A stretch of 64,000 nucleotides of DNA from Rossellomorea sp. SC111. Its GTDB lineage: Bacteria; Bacillota; Bacilli; Bacillales; Bacillaceae_B. The stretch is taken from contig NZ_JANIOC010000004.1 in the NCBI RefSeq assembly GCF_024733565.1, forward strand, positions 187,640 through 251,639. Direction: 5' to 3'. Each line of letters starts with the position of its first letter. The first letter of the stretch is position 1. The notes below the pieces were generated by a model. The model was not told where the DNA came from. It did not search any database and saw nothing but the letters and a program-made list of their open reading frames with translations. This document shows positions 8,530 to 16,286 of this stretch, piece by piece. The position numbers and the translations under genes are program-made.

Positions 8530-8697
8530 TCGAAGTATTAGAGTTCATCTGCCCTCTTTCTTTTGAACCTCAAACCACATTCGGTAAGATATTTACGATG
8601 ATCTATATTTTCGGCGGAAACGGTGTATTCATCGGAATGATCGGATATGTTGCGTATGCCATGATACAGAAACCGGACAAACAAAAAAGGAATGCTG
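8530..8697 (+). pseudogene. Fragment of a two-TM potassium channel
   Basis: The forward frame encodes PQTTFGKIFTMIYIFGG and then a hydrophobic helix and QKPDKQK. This matches the segment just after the selectivity filter and the second membrane helix of small Ion_trans_2 potassium channels. The filter (TVGYGD) and all upstream sequence are missing, as is the C-terminal RCK or tail region. The fragment lies between type 1 and type 2 repeats on the left and a type 1 repeat on the right. It has no ribosome binding site of its own. Confidence 0.65.
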
Positions 8698-8723
8698 AGA
8701 GTGATAGCATTCCTTTTATATTT

Positions 8724-8750
8724 GGAAGCACGAGAACCGTCCCCATGCTC
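8724..8750. repeat. REP-like repeat, type 1, inverted half unit
   Basis: GGAAGCACGA, then GAACCGTCCCC, then ATGCTC. It is the reverse-orientation partner of the unit at 8432-8460 and abuts the stop codon of the lipoprotein gene on the reverse strand. Confidence 0.85.
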
Positions 8751-9423
8751 ACTCAAACTCCAACGTCACTCCGTCCCCATTCTTTTCATCGGCTTTCATG
8801 ATGTTGACGGTTTGGATGTATCCCTTTACCGGGTCATCCCCATGTACCATGGAGGCATCGGGATCGGCTTCCTTTATCACCTGGAGTCCGGCCAGTTCAT
8901 CCAGACTGCCCGCTTGTTCGATCAATTGCTGCTTGATCTTTTCCTCTTGTCCTTCTGGCTCAAAGGTCAATTCAAATCGGTAGCGGGTCGATAAATCAGG
9001 TCTGTAGTATGTTTTCTCCTTGAGCGATCCGTCTTCTTCAACCGAAGGTCCGATCCCCACCGTGTTCGCAGGCACTTCATTCAGAGTCCCAGCGGTTTTT
9101 TCCTTAATTTCTTCCGCCGTTGCATTTCCCTTATATGGAATTAAATTAATCTTTAAATATGTATCAGGCGGAAGGTCCGTTTTCCCTGATAACACCATAT
9201 TCTCCCCATCCAATGTTAGAGTCGCATCAATCTTGAACGCAGGTTCTTCAGGCTCTTCCTGCACGACTTCCTCCTGCTCCTGCACGTCCGCTTTTTGACG
9301 GTGTTCTTTTTGGATTTCCTTTTGCTCCGCGTTTTGGGCGAATGGATCAAAGACTACCCTGCAGCCGGAAAGGAACAGACAGGATGAAATGAATAGTATA
9401 AAAACAAAAAGATTACGATACAT
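8749..9423 (-). CDS. Lipoprotein of unknown function
   Basis: A 224-residue protein with a signal peptide ending in lipobox LSGC (residues 18-21), a linker rich in Glu and Gln (about residues 33-60), and a beta-rich mature domain with the blocks DATLTLDGENMVLSGKT and RFELTFEPEGQ. The domain looks like a small immunoglobulin-like beta sandwich, but I do not recognise the family. The start has GAAGGTGATC upstream. It diverges from the permease pair, and its stop codon is at the edge of a REP-like repeat. Confidence 0.75.
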   Translation of the reverse strand: MYRNLFVFILFISSCLFLSGCRVVFDPFAQNAEQKEIQKEHRQKADVQEQEEVVQEEPEEPAFKIDATLTLDGENMVLSGKTDLPPDTYLKINLIPYKGNATAEEIKEKTAGTLNEVPANTVGIGPSVEEDGSLKEKTYYRPDLSTRYRFELTFEPEGQEEKIKQQLIEQAGSLDELAGLQVIKEADPDASMVHGDDPVKGYIQTVNIMKADEKNGDGVTLEFE

Positions 9424-9459
9424 TTTTAGATCACCTTCGACAATATTTTCTGAATAGTG

Positions 9460-9500
9460 TTTACTATTGAATTTCTTTATTGTACCATTTATATAGTAAA
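9460..9500. promoter_or_regulatory. Inverted repeat in divergent promoter region
   Basis: TTTACTA at 9460-9466 and TAGTAAA at 9494-9500 are exact reverse complements 27 bases apart. The right arm shares TATAGTAAA with the palindrome at 6700-6715. The region lies between the lipoprotein and the permease genes. It may be an operator or simply AT-rich promoter sequence. Confidence 0.35.
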
Positions 9501-9537
9501 AATTGTAATTTTTCTAGAATAAGGCAGGGGAATTTCT

Positions 9538-10422
9538 ATGAATAAAGTATTACGCACGCCTGTTCATTTTGTGATCGTGTTCATCGGTTTGTTTTTACTC
9601 AGCGGAATCAGCGCTTTATTAGATTATGATACAGAGCTCGTCATCAATGTGGGAGCATATGGGTTACGATTATGGCAGACGATTCTCGAACTCACTTCCC
9701 CTTCTTCCATCATGGTCCAATGGGGGGTCGATAATAAACAATACGGGATGTTCGACATTTTTTTCAGCACCTATCCCTATTCGTTCACCATCCTGTTCAT
9801 CTCTTTTGTGGCCGCCATCCTGATTTCGGTTATCACAAGTTACCTGATGATGCTCATGCCAAGAAAGCTTTACCGTGCTTCAGAAAAAGTGGTCAACGTT
9901 CTTGATGGAATCCCGGATGTATTCCTCGTCGTATTATTCCAGCTGTTTATCATTTGGTTGTTCAAAAAAACGGACTTCCTCTTATTTGACATCTATACGA
10001 CCGGGGAGGAAAAGATCTATACGCTGCCAGTCATTTGCCTTTCGTTCCTTCCCGTGGTGTTTTTAGTAAAACAATTCTTATTCCAGCTGAAGGAAGAAGA
10101 AAATAAACCTTATGTAGAATTCTCCTATTCAAAAGGGTTCAAAAAGAGCTATACGATCTGGTTTCATGTATTCCGAAATGTGTGGATTCACTTCTTCCTG
10201 CATTTGAAGCCGATCTTTCTGCTCATGCTTTCGAATCTTCTTGTCATTGAGATTTTATTTAATATCAAAGGCTTCATGACGGTCCTGCTCGAAACGGCCA
10301 CATCGTCATCGCCTGCCTTTTTCATTGGGATGCTTCTGATCTTCGTCCCGTTCTACATCGTATTTACGATCGGTTCCTTACTGTTGAAAAAATGGCTGAA
10401 AGGGGGAGAATACCATGTCTAA
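9538..10422 (+). CDS. ABC transporter permease, OppB-like
   Basis: A 294-residue inner-membrane permease with about six membrane segments. The cytoplasmic coupling region around FVEFSYSKGFKKSYTIWFHV-like sequence (about residues 190-215) resembles the EAA loop of the peptide/nickel class, and the N-terminus resembles OppB/DppB. It overlaps the OppC-like gene by 8 bases. No ATPase or binding-protein gene follows, so it must share these with another system or have lost them. The ATG follows GGCAGGGGAATTTCT. Confidence 0.8.
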   Translation: MNKVLRTPVHFVIVFIGLFLLSGISALLDYDTELVINVGAYGLRLWQTILELTSPSSIMVQWGVDNKQYGMFDIFFSTYPYSFTILFISFVAAILISVITSYLMMLMPRKLYRASEKVVNVLDGIPDVFLVVLFQLFIIWLFKKTDFLLFDIYTTGEEKIYTLPVICLSFLPVVFLVKQFLFQLKEEENKPYVEFSYSKGFKKSYTIWFHVFRNVWIHFFLHLKPIFLLMLSNLLVIEILFNIKGFMTVLLETATSSSPAFFIGMLLIFVPFYIVFTIGSLLLKKWLKGGEYHV

Positions 10423-11428
10423 GCCGCTCATCAAACGACTGGCTTTCCCCGTGTTGATCATTGTGGGTCTGCTTGTGGCAAGCTTCCTGATTCCCGTTCT
10501 GAATCCTGATTATGAGGAAATCACCCAATATTTATCGGATGAAAACAATAAGGTAATAGCCGCACCGCCTTTCACGCCTGAAGAAATGCCGCTTCTCGGC
10601 AGTGATCGATTGGGCAGGAACTTCCTCTTACTCCTGATGGCCGGTGCGAAATTCACGATTTTCGCAGCCCTTGTCATTGCTGCCCTCAGGATGATCTTTG
10701 GATTTGGATTCGCCCTTCTTTACACGTTTCTGCCGGGTTCATTCACACGCCCATTGAAAGGGTTGGGAGAATCGTTTCAGTACCTTCCCCTTGCGATTGT
10801 GGTGTTTGGACTGCTGGCACCGATAGAAGGAGCTTTTCAAGTAGGAGCACTTCCCTCCGGCCGCTACTTCATCATCCAGCTTGCCGGGATCGCAGTCATC
10901 ACCATCCCGTCTCTCGGAATCTATCTGGGGGAAGAAATGAAGCTCTTTATGAAGCAGGAATTTGTCGATGTCTCGAAGACCATGGGAGCAAGCCGTTTTC
11001 ATCTCATACGAAAACATCTCCTGCCCCAATTTCTTCGACACTCGATCGTGTTGTTTTCCGAGCAGGTATCACAAGCCCTATCCCTGCTCATTCAGCTCGG
11101 CATCATCTTAATGGCCCTTGGCGGAATGAAAGTGGCGGAATTCGCCATCGGTCCATTTGAACCAAGCAACCCGGTCTATTTTTCGGAAACCAACGAATGG
11201 GCTGCCACCATCAGCATGAACATCCAGCAAGTGTTCTCCACCCCCATGCTCGTGGTTGTGCCGTTGATCCTGTTCTCTATCCTGATCCTGAGCATTAATT
11301 CCATCAGCTCTACGTTAAAGAAGGCGTTGATTGATAGTGATCTGCCATTGAAACAAAAGATAAAAGAAGAGAAGAAATCAACCGAACGAGCAGTTCGTTC
11401 TGAGGAATTGTTTACGTTTAAGGGGTGA
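10415..11428 (+). CDS. ABC transporter permease, OppC-like
   Basis: A 337-residue permease. An N-terminal membrane segment and extracytoplasmic linker (GSDRLGRNFLLLLMAG, about residue 65, the OppC/DppC signature) precede the binding-protein-dependent transport domain, with the EAA-type loop FVDVSKTMGASRFHLIRKHL near residue 190. It is translationally coupled to the OppB-like gene (8-base overlap). The transported solute is unknown; peptide, nickel or other small compounds are possible for this class. A hairpin 43 bases after the stop may terminate the operon. Confidence 0.85.
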   Translation: MSKPLIKRLAFPVLIIVGLLVASFLIPVLNPDYEEITQYLSDENNKVIAAPPFTPEEMPLLGSDRLGRNFLLLLMAGAKFTIFAALVIAALRMIFGFGFALLYTFLPGSFTRPLKGLGESFQYLPLAIVVFGLLAPIEGAFQVGALPSGRYFIIQLAGIAVITIPSLGIYLGEEMKLFMKQEFVDVSKTMGASRFHLIRKHLLPQFLRHSIVLFSEQVSQALSLLIQLGIILMALGGMKVAEFAIGPFEPSNPVYFSETNEWAATISMNIQQVFSTPMLVVVPLILFSILILSINSISSTLKKALIDSDLPLKQKIKEEKKSTERAVRSEELFTFKG

Positions 11429-11470
11429 AGCATGGGGAAGCATTGTTTAAACCTATCTTCTAATACTCTG

Positions 11471-11506
11471 AAAAGGCAATGGCCAAAAATTCAGCCATTG
11501 CCTTTT
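11471..11506. terminator. Intrinsic terminator, probably bidirectional
   Basis: AAAAGGCAATGGC at 11471-11483 is the exact complement of GCCATTGCCTTTT at 11494-11506, giving a 13-base stem with T-rich edges on both strands. It sits between the rightward permease operon and the end of the leftward Lrp pseudogene. Confidence 0.8.
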
Positions 11507-11511
11507 CATGT

Positions 11512-11932
11512 TCAGATAATCTTCCCTCTCACCGATGAAGAAAGATTCATCATCGTATACGGTTTTCCGTACTACATGGATGCATCAATAAATGCTTCCA
11601 ACAACCGATTATCTTCAGTGATCACCTTCATAAGGTAGCTGTATTCCCCAGTAAGCCTGTGACATTCCACAACGTGTGGATGCTCTTTGCAAAAGGCTCT
11701 GAAGGCTTTACACCGATGGGTTTTCATTAATACAAAAGCTTTAACCGGTTTGTTCACCTTTTCGGGATTAATGATGGCTTTGTACCCCTCTATGACTCCC
11801 TGCTCTTCCAGCTTCCTTACTCTCTCTGTGACGGCAGGAACGGAAATAGAGATTTCCTTCCCCCAATTCAGTCATTGATATCCTTCCGTTCACTTGTAAA
11901 ACGTCCAATATATGAAGGTTTATGTTATCCAC
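11512..11932 (-). pseudogene. Lrp/AsnC family regulator, broken by frameshift and nonsense codon
   Basis: Read from GTG 11932 (preceded by AAGGTGGAG), the frame gives an Lrp winged helix start (LHILDVLQVNGRISMTELG), then shifts at a run of five G; removing one G restores KEISISVPAVTERVRKLEEQGV, the recognition helix. The RAM domain continues to AFIDASM, where TAG (11572-11574) interrupts what would be QYGKPYTMMNLSSS up to TGA at 11512. The complete protein would be about 139 residues. Two independent lesions make a sequencing error an unlikely explanation. It resembles the LrpC-like global or amino-acid regulators. Confidence 0.8.
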
Positions 11933-12132
11933 GATTCTCCACCTTCAGACTTAATGTAAACACCCATCATTTCCTTAATAATTTAAGAAAAACAGTTAAA
12001 ACCCCTAAGAAATAGCCTGTAAACAGGGTCTTTTTTTCAATAAGATAATAGTAAGTCATAGTGAAAAGGGGGTTGGTTACTTGTTCCCTGCTACGAAAGT
12101 GGGGTCAGGCAACCTTCCCTATATGTAAGACA

Positions 12133-12492
12133 TTAGCTTCCAAGGATCACAAAGATAGTGTCCTCCGGGCTTTTCATGACGGCTACGTGCCCTCCTAAAG
12201 CATTTGGAAATGGCGTGCGAATCCACTTTATTTCTGGATTACTTCTGAATCTTTCATAAAAATCCCTCACATCTTCCACCATGATCTCTGTTTCAGCGAA
12301 TGTTACATTCGGATTGTTCTTTAAAACCAGCTCTGCATCCCCACCAGGAAACCTCATTCCTACCAATTTCCATTTTTCTTGCTCGTCTTGATAGGTTTCC
12401 CAAGCTTTGGTGAGACCCATCGATTGATAGAATGTCACGGACTTCTCTAGATTCTCGGTATAAATGGCAAGGCATTCGATTCTTTTCCACAT
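12133..12492 (-). CDS. VOC family protein (glyoxalase/dioxygenase fold)
   Basis: A 119-residue single VOC domain made of two beta-alpha-beta-beta-beta modules: CLAIYTENLEKSVTFYQSMGL at the start and EIMVEDVRDFYERF in the second half, ending in GHVAVMKSPEDTIFVIL. Typical metal ligands are only partly evident, so catalytic activity is uncertain; many such small proteins are antibiotic-binding or of unknown function. The ATG has GAGGGGGAAC upstream. It stands alone. Confidence 0.82.
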   Translation of the reverse strand: MWKRIECLAIYTENLEKSVTFYQSMGLTKAWETYQDEQEKWKLVGMRFPGGDAELVLKNNPNVTFAETEIMVEDVRDFYERFRSNPEIKWIRTPFPNALGGHVAVMKSPEDTIFVILGS

Positions 12493-12585
12493 AGCAGTTC
12501 CCCCTCAATCATCATTCGATTATAGGCTTATTATATAGAATGACACTATGTGGAGCCTGTCTTTTTTTGACATGGAAAGACAGGT

Positions 12586-12655
12586 AAGCATGGGGACGGT
12601 TCTAGTGCTCCTTTTTTGAGTAAAGAAGAAGCAGCAGAACCGTCCCCATGCTCCC
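12586..12655. repeat. REP-like repeat, type 1, complete unit
   Basis: Left half AAGCATGGGGACGG...AGTGCTCC with a T run, right half GAAGCAGCAGAACCG...CATGCTCCC. The unit ends at the stop codon of the GNAT pseudogene (12656). A separate hairpin CCTGTCTTT/AAAGACAGG (about 12556-12584) lies just before it. Confidence 0.9.
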
Positions 12656-13162
12656 TCAAATGAAACGGACATACCTCAACGACCGATACTCCCCCTCCTC
12701 ATTCCCATAAACAGGCTGCTCGCTTTCATATACAAACCCTCTCGCTTCATAGAAAGGAATCCCTTTCTCGTTCCCTTTTTGTACAGACACCCACTGCTTC
12801 CCAGCATGGAATTCTTCCTTCTGCTGCTGGGTGATGGCATCCAGCAATCGGGTACCAATCCCTTCATTGCGCCTCAAAGGATCCAGGTATAAGACATACA
12901 GTTCTCCCTCAGTATCATTAATCATCCCGCCTCCACCAGCACCAATGACCTCATCGTTTTCAATCGCGACAAAATAGCCACCCCACTCCCGGTCCGATGT
13001 GGTCACTTCTTTCAGGATTCGTTCTTCGTTATAAAATTCTTCTATCACTCACTCAATATATTCTTTTGCATATATATCGCGGTATGTTGCCCAATTCCCA
13101 TCGGAACAGACTTTTTTTATCCCTTTTACATGGCTCTGGTTAGCTTTCTGGATATGTATCAA
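12656..13162 (-). pseudogene. GNAT acetyltransferase interrupted by an in-frame TGA
   Basis: From TTG 13162 (GGAGGA eight bases upstream) the frame reads IHIQKANQSHVKGIKKVC through WATYRDIYAKEYIE, then TGA at 13049-13051, then continues without shift into VIEEFYNEERILKEV, the acetyl-CoA loop RRNEGIGTRLLDA and GIPFYEARGFVYE. The join matches what an intact family member would show. The downstream part could be restarted at the GTG that touches the stop (TGAGTG), giving 130 residues without the first strand and helix. I judge it inactive or translated at low level. Confidence 0.75.
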
Positions 13163-13178
13163 GGTTCATCCTCCATTT

Positions 13179-13571
13179 TCACTTTGATAAAAGCTGAATG
13201 ATTGTATCCGTTTGTTTCTGATTGACCTTAAAATAATGTTCACTGCTATCACTTGAAATCAACGTTTTATTTATATCGAATCCTTCGTGAAGGTATAAAA
13301 TTTCCTCCGTCTCTTTATATTCCAATTTAATTTTGTATGTAGGCTCTACTGCCAGTTTATAATGCAAATTGGATATTTTATTCGATCGATTAAGAATTCC
13401 AGTGACGGTTGAGATGACTTCATGGTCGGTAACCTTTTCAGCATCGTCAAATGTTCTATCATATTCTTGTATGGTCATACTCTTCACGCCGGAAAAACCG
13501 TTGTACAACACGGAATAACTTATCCACCCAAATACAATGACAAAAAGGACAGGCAGACAGATTCTTTTCAT
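13179..13571 (-). CDS. Membrane-anchored protein of unknown function
   Basis: A 130-residue protein with one N-terminal hydrophobic segment (residues 5-24) that is a signal anchor or signal peptide, followed by a polar domain with a regular alternating pattern (KISNLHYKLAVEPTYKIKLEYKETEEILYLHEGFD) suggesting beta strands. No family recognised. The ATG is preceded by GGGAGGGGGGTAC. It is next to the broken GNAT gene and divergent from the secreted nuclease gene, with a 344-base intergenic region. Confidence 0.65.
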   Translation of the reverse strand: MKRICLPVLFVIVFGWISYSVLYNGFSGVKSMTIQEYDRTFDDAEKVTDHEVISTVTGILNRSNKISNLHYKLAVEPTYKIKLEYKETEEILYLHEGFDINKTLISSDSSEHYFKVNQKQTDTIIQLLSK

Positions 13572-13915
13572 TGTACCCCCCTCCCATTATCCAATTATTT
13601 CAAATTACCTCTATTATATCTACACATTTCTTCAACTAGTCATTACGTAACACAAATCTCTCACTCCTGATGAAGATATGATTCTGAAGGTACAGGCATA
13701 AAGATTCATCTTTCTAATGAGACCCTGATTTACAAAATATTAACTTGTTAGAAGCTTATTCCATCCCCTATCATTTTAAGTAGAAGCGAACACAACTCAT
13801 GCCAAGTCCTCATGTCAAAATCATTTCTCACTGCCTACATTGTTTTGCTATTAACATATCATTCTCCCAGGGAATGATATGTTGATATAAAAAAATACAT
13901 ACAGGAGGCATTCCC
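13572..13915. other. Intergenic region with one strong hairpin
   Basis: 344 bases between divergent genes, AT-rich and without a convincing reading frame. It should hold both promoters. The only clear structure is the palindrome at 13853-13883, described separately. Confidence 0.6.
13853..13883. promoter_or_regulatory. Perfect 12-base hairpin upstream of the nuclease gene
   Basis: AACATATCATTC and GAATGATATGTT are exact complements separated by 7 bases. It lies 32 bases before the ATG of the secreted nuclease, outside its Shine-Dalgarno site, so it could be an operator, an mRNA-stabilising hairpin or an attenuator. There is no T run after it. Confidence 0.45.
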
Positions 13916-14539
13916 ATGCTAAAGAAATCCATGTTGTTTGTTGTTGCACTACTTCTCTCGTTCGCTTTATTCCTGCCCTCTGCACTGGCATTCCCACCCG
14001 GCACACCGTCCAAGTCCACGGCCCAATCACAGTTGAACGCGTTGACGGTGAAAACGGAAGGTTCTATGACCGGCTACTCCCGTGATAAGTTCCCCCATTG
14101 GATCGGCCAGGGGAGCGGATGTGATGCACGCCAGCTCGTCTTGCAGCGTGACGCTGATAGCTACAGTGGCAGCTGCCCTGTGACATCCGGTTCATGGTAC
14201 AGTTATTACGACGGGGTCACATTCACCGATCCATCCGATCTTGATATCGATCACGTTGTTCCTCTTGCGGAAGCATGGCGCTCCGGAGCCAGCAGCTGGA
14301 CGACGGCAAAGCGCGAAGACTTCGCCAACGATTTGAGCGGTCCACAACTGATTGCCGTCAGCGCAAGCTCCAACCGCTCCAAAGGAGACCAGGACCCATC
14401 CACATGGCAGCCACCGCGTACTGCCGCAGCCTGCGGTTACTCGAAATGGTGGATCAGCACGAAATACAAATGGGGCCTAAGCCTCCAATCTTCAGAAAAA
14501 ACCGCCCTTCAAGGCATGCTCAACAGCTGCATTTACTGA
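13916..14539 (+). CDS. Secreted HNH-type nuclease (DUF1524/GmrSD C-terminal fold)
   Basis: A 207-residue exported protein. A classical signal peptide (about residues 1-25, cleavage after SALA) is followed by the nuclease domain with the motif DIDHVVPLAEAWRSGA (about residues 101-116, catalytic His), the later N-containing block SASSNRSKGDQDPSTW, and conserved cysteines. It should cleave nucleic acid outside the cell, for nutrient scavenging or DNA turnover, like the small HNH nucleases of Streptomyces and Bacillus. The start has AGGAGGCATTCCC. A REP-like unit follows the stop. Confidence 0.88.
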   Translation: MLKKSMLFVVALLLSFALFLPSALAFPPGTPSKSTAQSQLNALTVKTEGSMTGYSRDKFPHWIGQGSGCDARQLVLQRDADSYSGSCPVTSGSWYSYYDGVTFTDPSDLDIDHVVPLAEAWRSGASSWTTAKREDFANDLSGPQLIAVSASSNRSKGDQDPSTWQPPRTAAACGYSKWWISTKYKWGLSLQSSEKTALQGMLNSCIY

Positions 14540-14546
14540 ATGAGAG

Positions 14547-14618
14547 GGAAGCACGGGGACGGTTCTCGTGCTTCCTTTTTTGCTCAATAGGAAGCAGAAG
14601 AACCGTCCCCGTGCTTCC
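14547..14618. repeat. REP-like repeat, type 1, complete unit
   Basis: The best-preserved copy. The left half has arms GGAAGCAC and GTGCTTCC around GGGGACGGTTCTC with a T6 run; the right half has GAAGCAGAAGAACCG and CCCCGTGCTTCC. It follows the nuclease stop codon by seven bases and should act as an intrinsic terminator. Confidence 0.92.
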
Positions 14619-14645
14619 AACTATCACAAAAACGGAGGGATACAT

Positions 14646-14888
14646 ATGGAAAAGAAATCAACTGTTTTTACTGCAACCCACGGAGTCATGACGTCTGAAG
14701 TCGGGGTGATCAGTGGAGAACTTGAGCTGGTGACGACTTGTGACGAGGATGGTGCACTTACGCTATCGATCACATACGTCGGGGCGGAGGAATGGTATTC
14801 ACTGCCCGGTGAGGAGTATCGCCTGCATGATGTGCGGGATCATGAGGTTGTGCATAAGATGCTTGCTGCTGTGTTGGAGCGGCCATAA
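14646..14888 (+). CDS. Small protein of unknown function
   Basis: 80 residues from ATG 14646, which follows GGAGGGATACAT; a longer frame upstream runs through the repeat and is not credible. The sequence is acidic with predicted beta strands (VGVISGELELVTTCDEDG, ALTLSITYVGAEEWYSL) and a final helix. No family recognised. It lies between two complete REP-like units, so it is its own transcript or reads through from the nuclease gene. Codon use looks like that of its neighbours. Confidence 0.6.
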   Translation: MEKKSTVFTATHGVMTSEVGVISGELELVTTCDEDGALTLSITYVGAEEWYSLPGEEYRLHDVRDHEVVHKMLAAVLERP

Positions 14889-14890
14889 AA

Positions 14891-14958
14891 AGAAGCACGG
14901 GGACGGTTCCCGTGCTTCCTTTTTCGGATGAGATGAAGCAACAGAACCGTCCCCGTGC
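14891..14958. repeat. REP-like repeat, type 1, complete unit between convergent genes
   Basis: The left half begins three bases after the TAA of the 80-residue gene and the right half ends at the stop codon (14959) of the convergent VOC gene, so the unit fills the whole gap and is placed to terminate both. Confidence 0.92.
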
Positions 14959-15339
14959 CTACTTTTTCTCCATCACCGCAAAATAATTTTCTTCGTGATC
15001 GGCAAAGTTGAATACCCTTCCCCCGGGCATTTCAACGATCTCCCCTACCTTGATCTTTTTATTGGATAAACCGGTATATAATTCATCAAACTGATGGGTG
15101 AAAAACATTAAGGAAGGTGTGCCCAGATTGAGGCCGGGTGACATCTTCGCCACGAATTCCTTATTGTGCAGAACGATGCTTGTTTCGGCATCCTTCGTTG
15201 GTGCCACTTCAATCCATCTCATTCCTTGGCCGTTATCTTCCTCAGCCTTAACTGTAAATCCTACTGTTTCCGTCCAAAAGTCCACTGCCTCATCTTGGTT
15301 ATTCACATACAACATAATTTGACCGACTTTAGTAATCAT
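14959..15339 (-). CDS. VOC family protein
   Basis: A 126-residue VOC domain: GQIMLYVNNQDEAVDFWTETVGF at the N-terminus, RWIEVAP in the middle and EIVEMPGGRVFNFADHEENYFAVM at the C-terminus. This pattern is that of the PhnB/glyoxalase-like group of small VOC proteins; the substrate is unknown. The ATG has GGAGTGGAG upstream. A 31-base gap separates it from the upstream SRPBCC gene, so they are probably cotranscribed. Such VOC plus SRPBCC pairs are common in Bacilli. Confidence 0.85.
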   Translation of the reverse strand: MITKVGQIMLYVNNQDEAVDFWTETVGFTVKAEEDNGQGMRWIEVAPTKDAETSIVLHNKEFVAKMSPGLNLGTPSLMFFTHQFDELYTGLSNKKIKVGEIVEMPGGRVFNFADHEENYFAVMEKK

Positions 15340-15370
15340 TGATTCTCCACTCCTCTAACATTCGTTCATG

Positions 15371-15889
15371 TTATTTTAGCAACTGAAGAGATTCTTCCAA
15401 GCGATCCCACGTTTCCGTGATCCCTTGTTCCATCCCCATATCCATCACGGTCTTAAGGGCTTCTTCAGATGAATATTCAGAACGGCTGATCAGCTTCGTC
15501 TGACTTCCCATGTCGATGAATTCCATCGTCACATCCGTTGCCGGCATGTCTTCATTCGTATGGCCTTCCGCATCTGAGAAAACATCCACGTAGACGATTT
15601 TCTCCGGTTCGATGATTTCTTTATACATCCCTTTCCCCCAGGATTCCATCCCGTAGAATTGTCCCTGTCCCCGGTCCGCGCACTTCATACAGTAATGCCA
15701 GACACCTCCAGGCCGGAAATCCATATTGCACACTGGGAGCTCCCAGCCTCTTGGTCCCCACCAAGTCTTAAGATGCTCGGGTTCTTTGAACATGTTAAAC
15801 ACCAGATCACGCGGTGCATCGAAGACTCTCTCCAGCACAAGTACCCGGTTATCTTCCACTCTGGAAAGCATTTTATTGTTGTTGGACAT
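15371..15889 (-). CDS. SRPBCC/AHSA1 domain protein
   Basis: A 172-residue START-like domain of the activator of Hsp90 ATPase homologue 1 group: VLERVFDAPRDLVFNMFKEPEHLKTWWGPRGW at residues 15-46, GGVWHYCM, a central MEFIDMG strand and the C-terminal helix WDRLEESLQLL. These proteins bind hydrophobic ligands in a deep cavity and are often paired with VOC or ArsR genes. It is followed by the VOC gene on the same strand. The ATG has ATGAGGAGGAAACGAC upstream. Confidence 0.88.
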   Translation of the reverse strand: MSNNNKMLSRVEDNRVLVLERVFDAPRDLVFNMFKEPEHLKTWWGPRGWELPVCNMDFRPGGVWHYCMKCADRGQGQFYGMESWGKGMYKEIIEPEKIVYVDVFSDAEGHTNEDMPATDVTMEFIDMGSQTKLISRSEYSSEEALKTVMDMGMEQGITETWDRLEESLQLLK

Positions 15890-16286
15890 GTCGTTTCCTC
15901 CTCATTTTTTATACGTTGAATGACCGTATGTGAAGACGTGGGTAAGCCCTTTTTAAAAAAAGCATTTGATTGTAGTATTCTTCATAGAATCTCTAACTCC
16001 TTCTTCCTTGATTCCGATTCTCGGGAAGCAAGGGGACGGTTCTCATGCTTCCATTTTTAATTGAGAAGGAGCCATGGTGACAGGTCCCTCAGCTTATTTG
16101 TCCCACTTTCATCTGCTTTTCACCAGAAAAAGACGGGTGTCGGCTGCCGGATGTGGAGTGAAATACCTAAAAGGAATTCAGTCGGCTGCGGAATTGATCC
16201 GGATTGAACCACATTTAATCCTCATGGGCTTGCCATATTCATCTTTCCAGTAGAAATTGAGCATATTATCCATAGGAGGTGATAGG
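15890..16286. other. Non-coding stretch holding repeats
   Basis: Contains a type 1 REP-like half unit (16023-16052) and a decayed type 2 unit (about 16063-16097, core GTGACAGGTCCC). On the reverse strand a short frame near 16178-16270 reads NFYWKDEYGKPMRIKCGS and looks protein-like but has no ribosome site; it may be debris of a lost gene. Confidence 0.5.
16023..16052. repeat. REP-like repeat, type 1, left half only
   Basis: GGGAAGCAA, core GGGGACGGTTCT, CATGCTTCC, then a short T run. The matching right half is absent; a decayed type 2 unit follows instead. Confidence 0.8.

Noticed and set aside
12030-12050. CCTGTAAACAGGGTCTTTTTTT as terminator
   Set aside because: The stem is only four base pairs with no gene ending just before it; too weak to call.
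16178-16270. Reverse frame reading NFYWKDEYGKPMRIKC
   Set aside because: Protein-like but only about 30 codons, its start lies opposite the Shine-Dalgarno site of the 42-codon gene and no ribosome site exists. Could be debris, not called as a gene.
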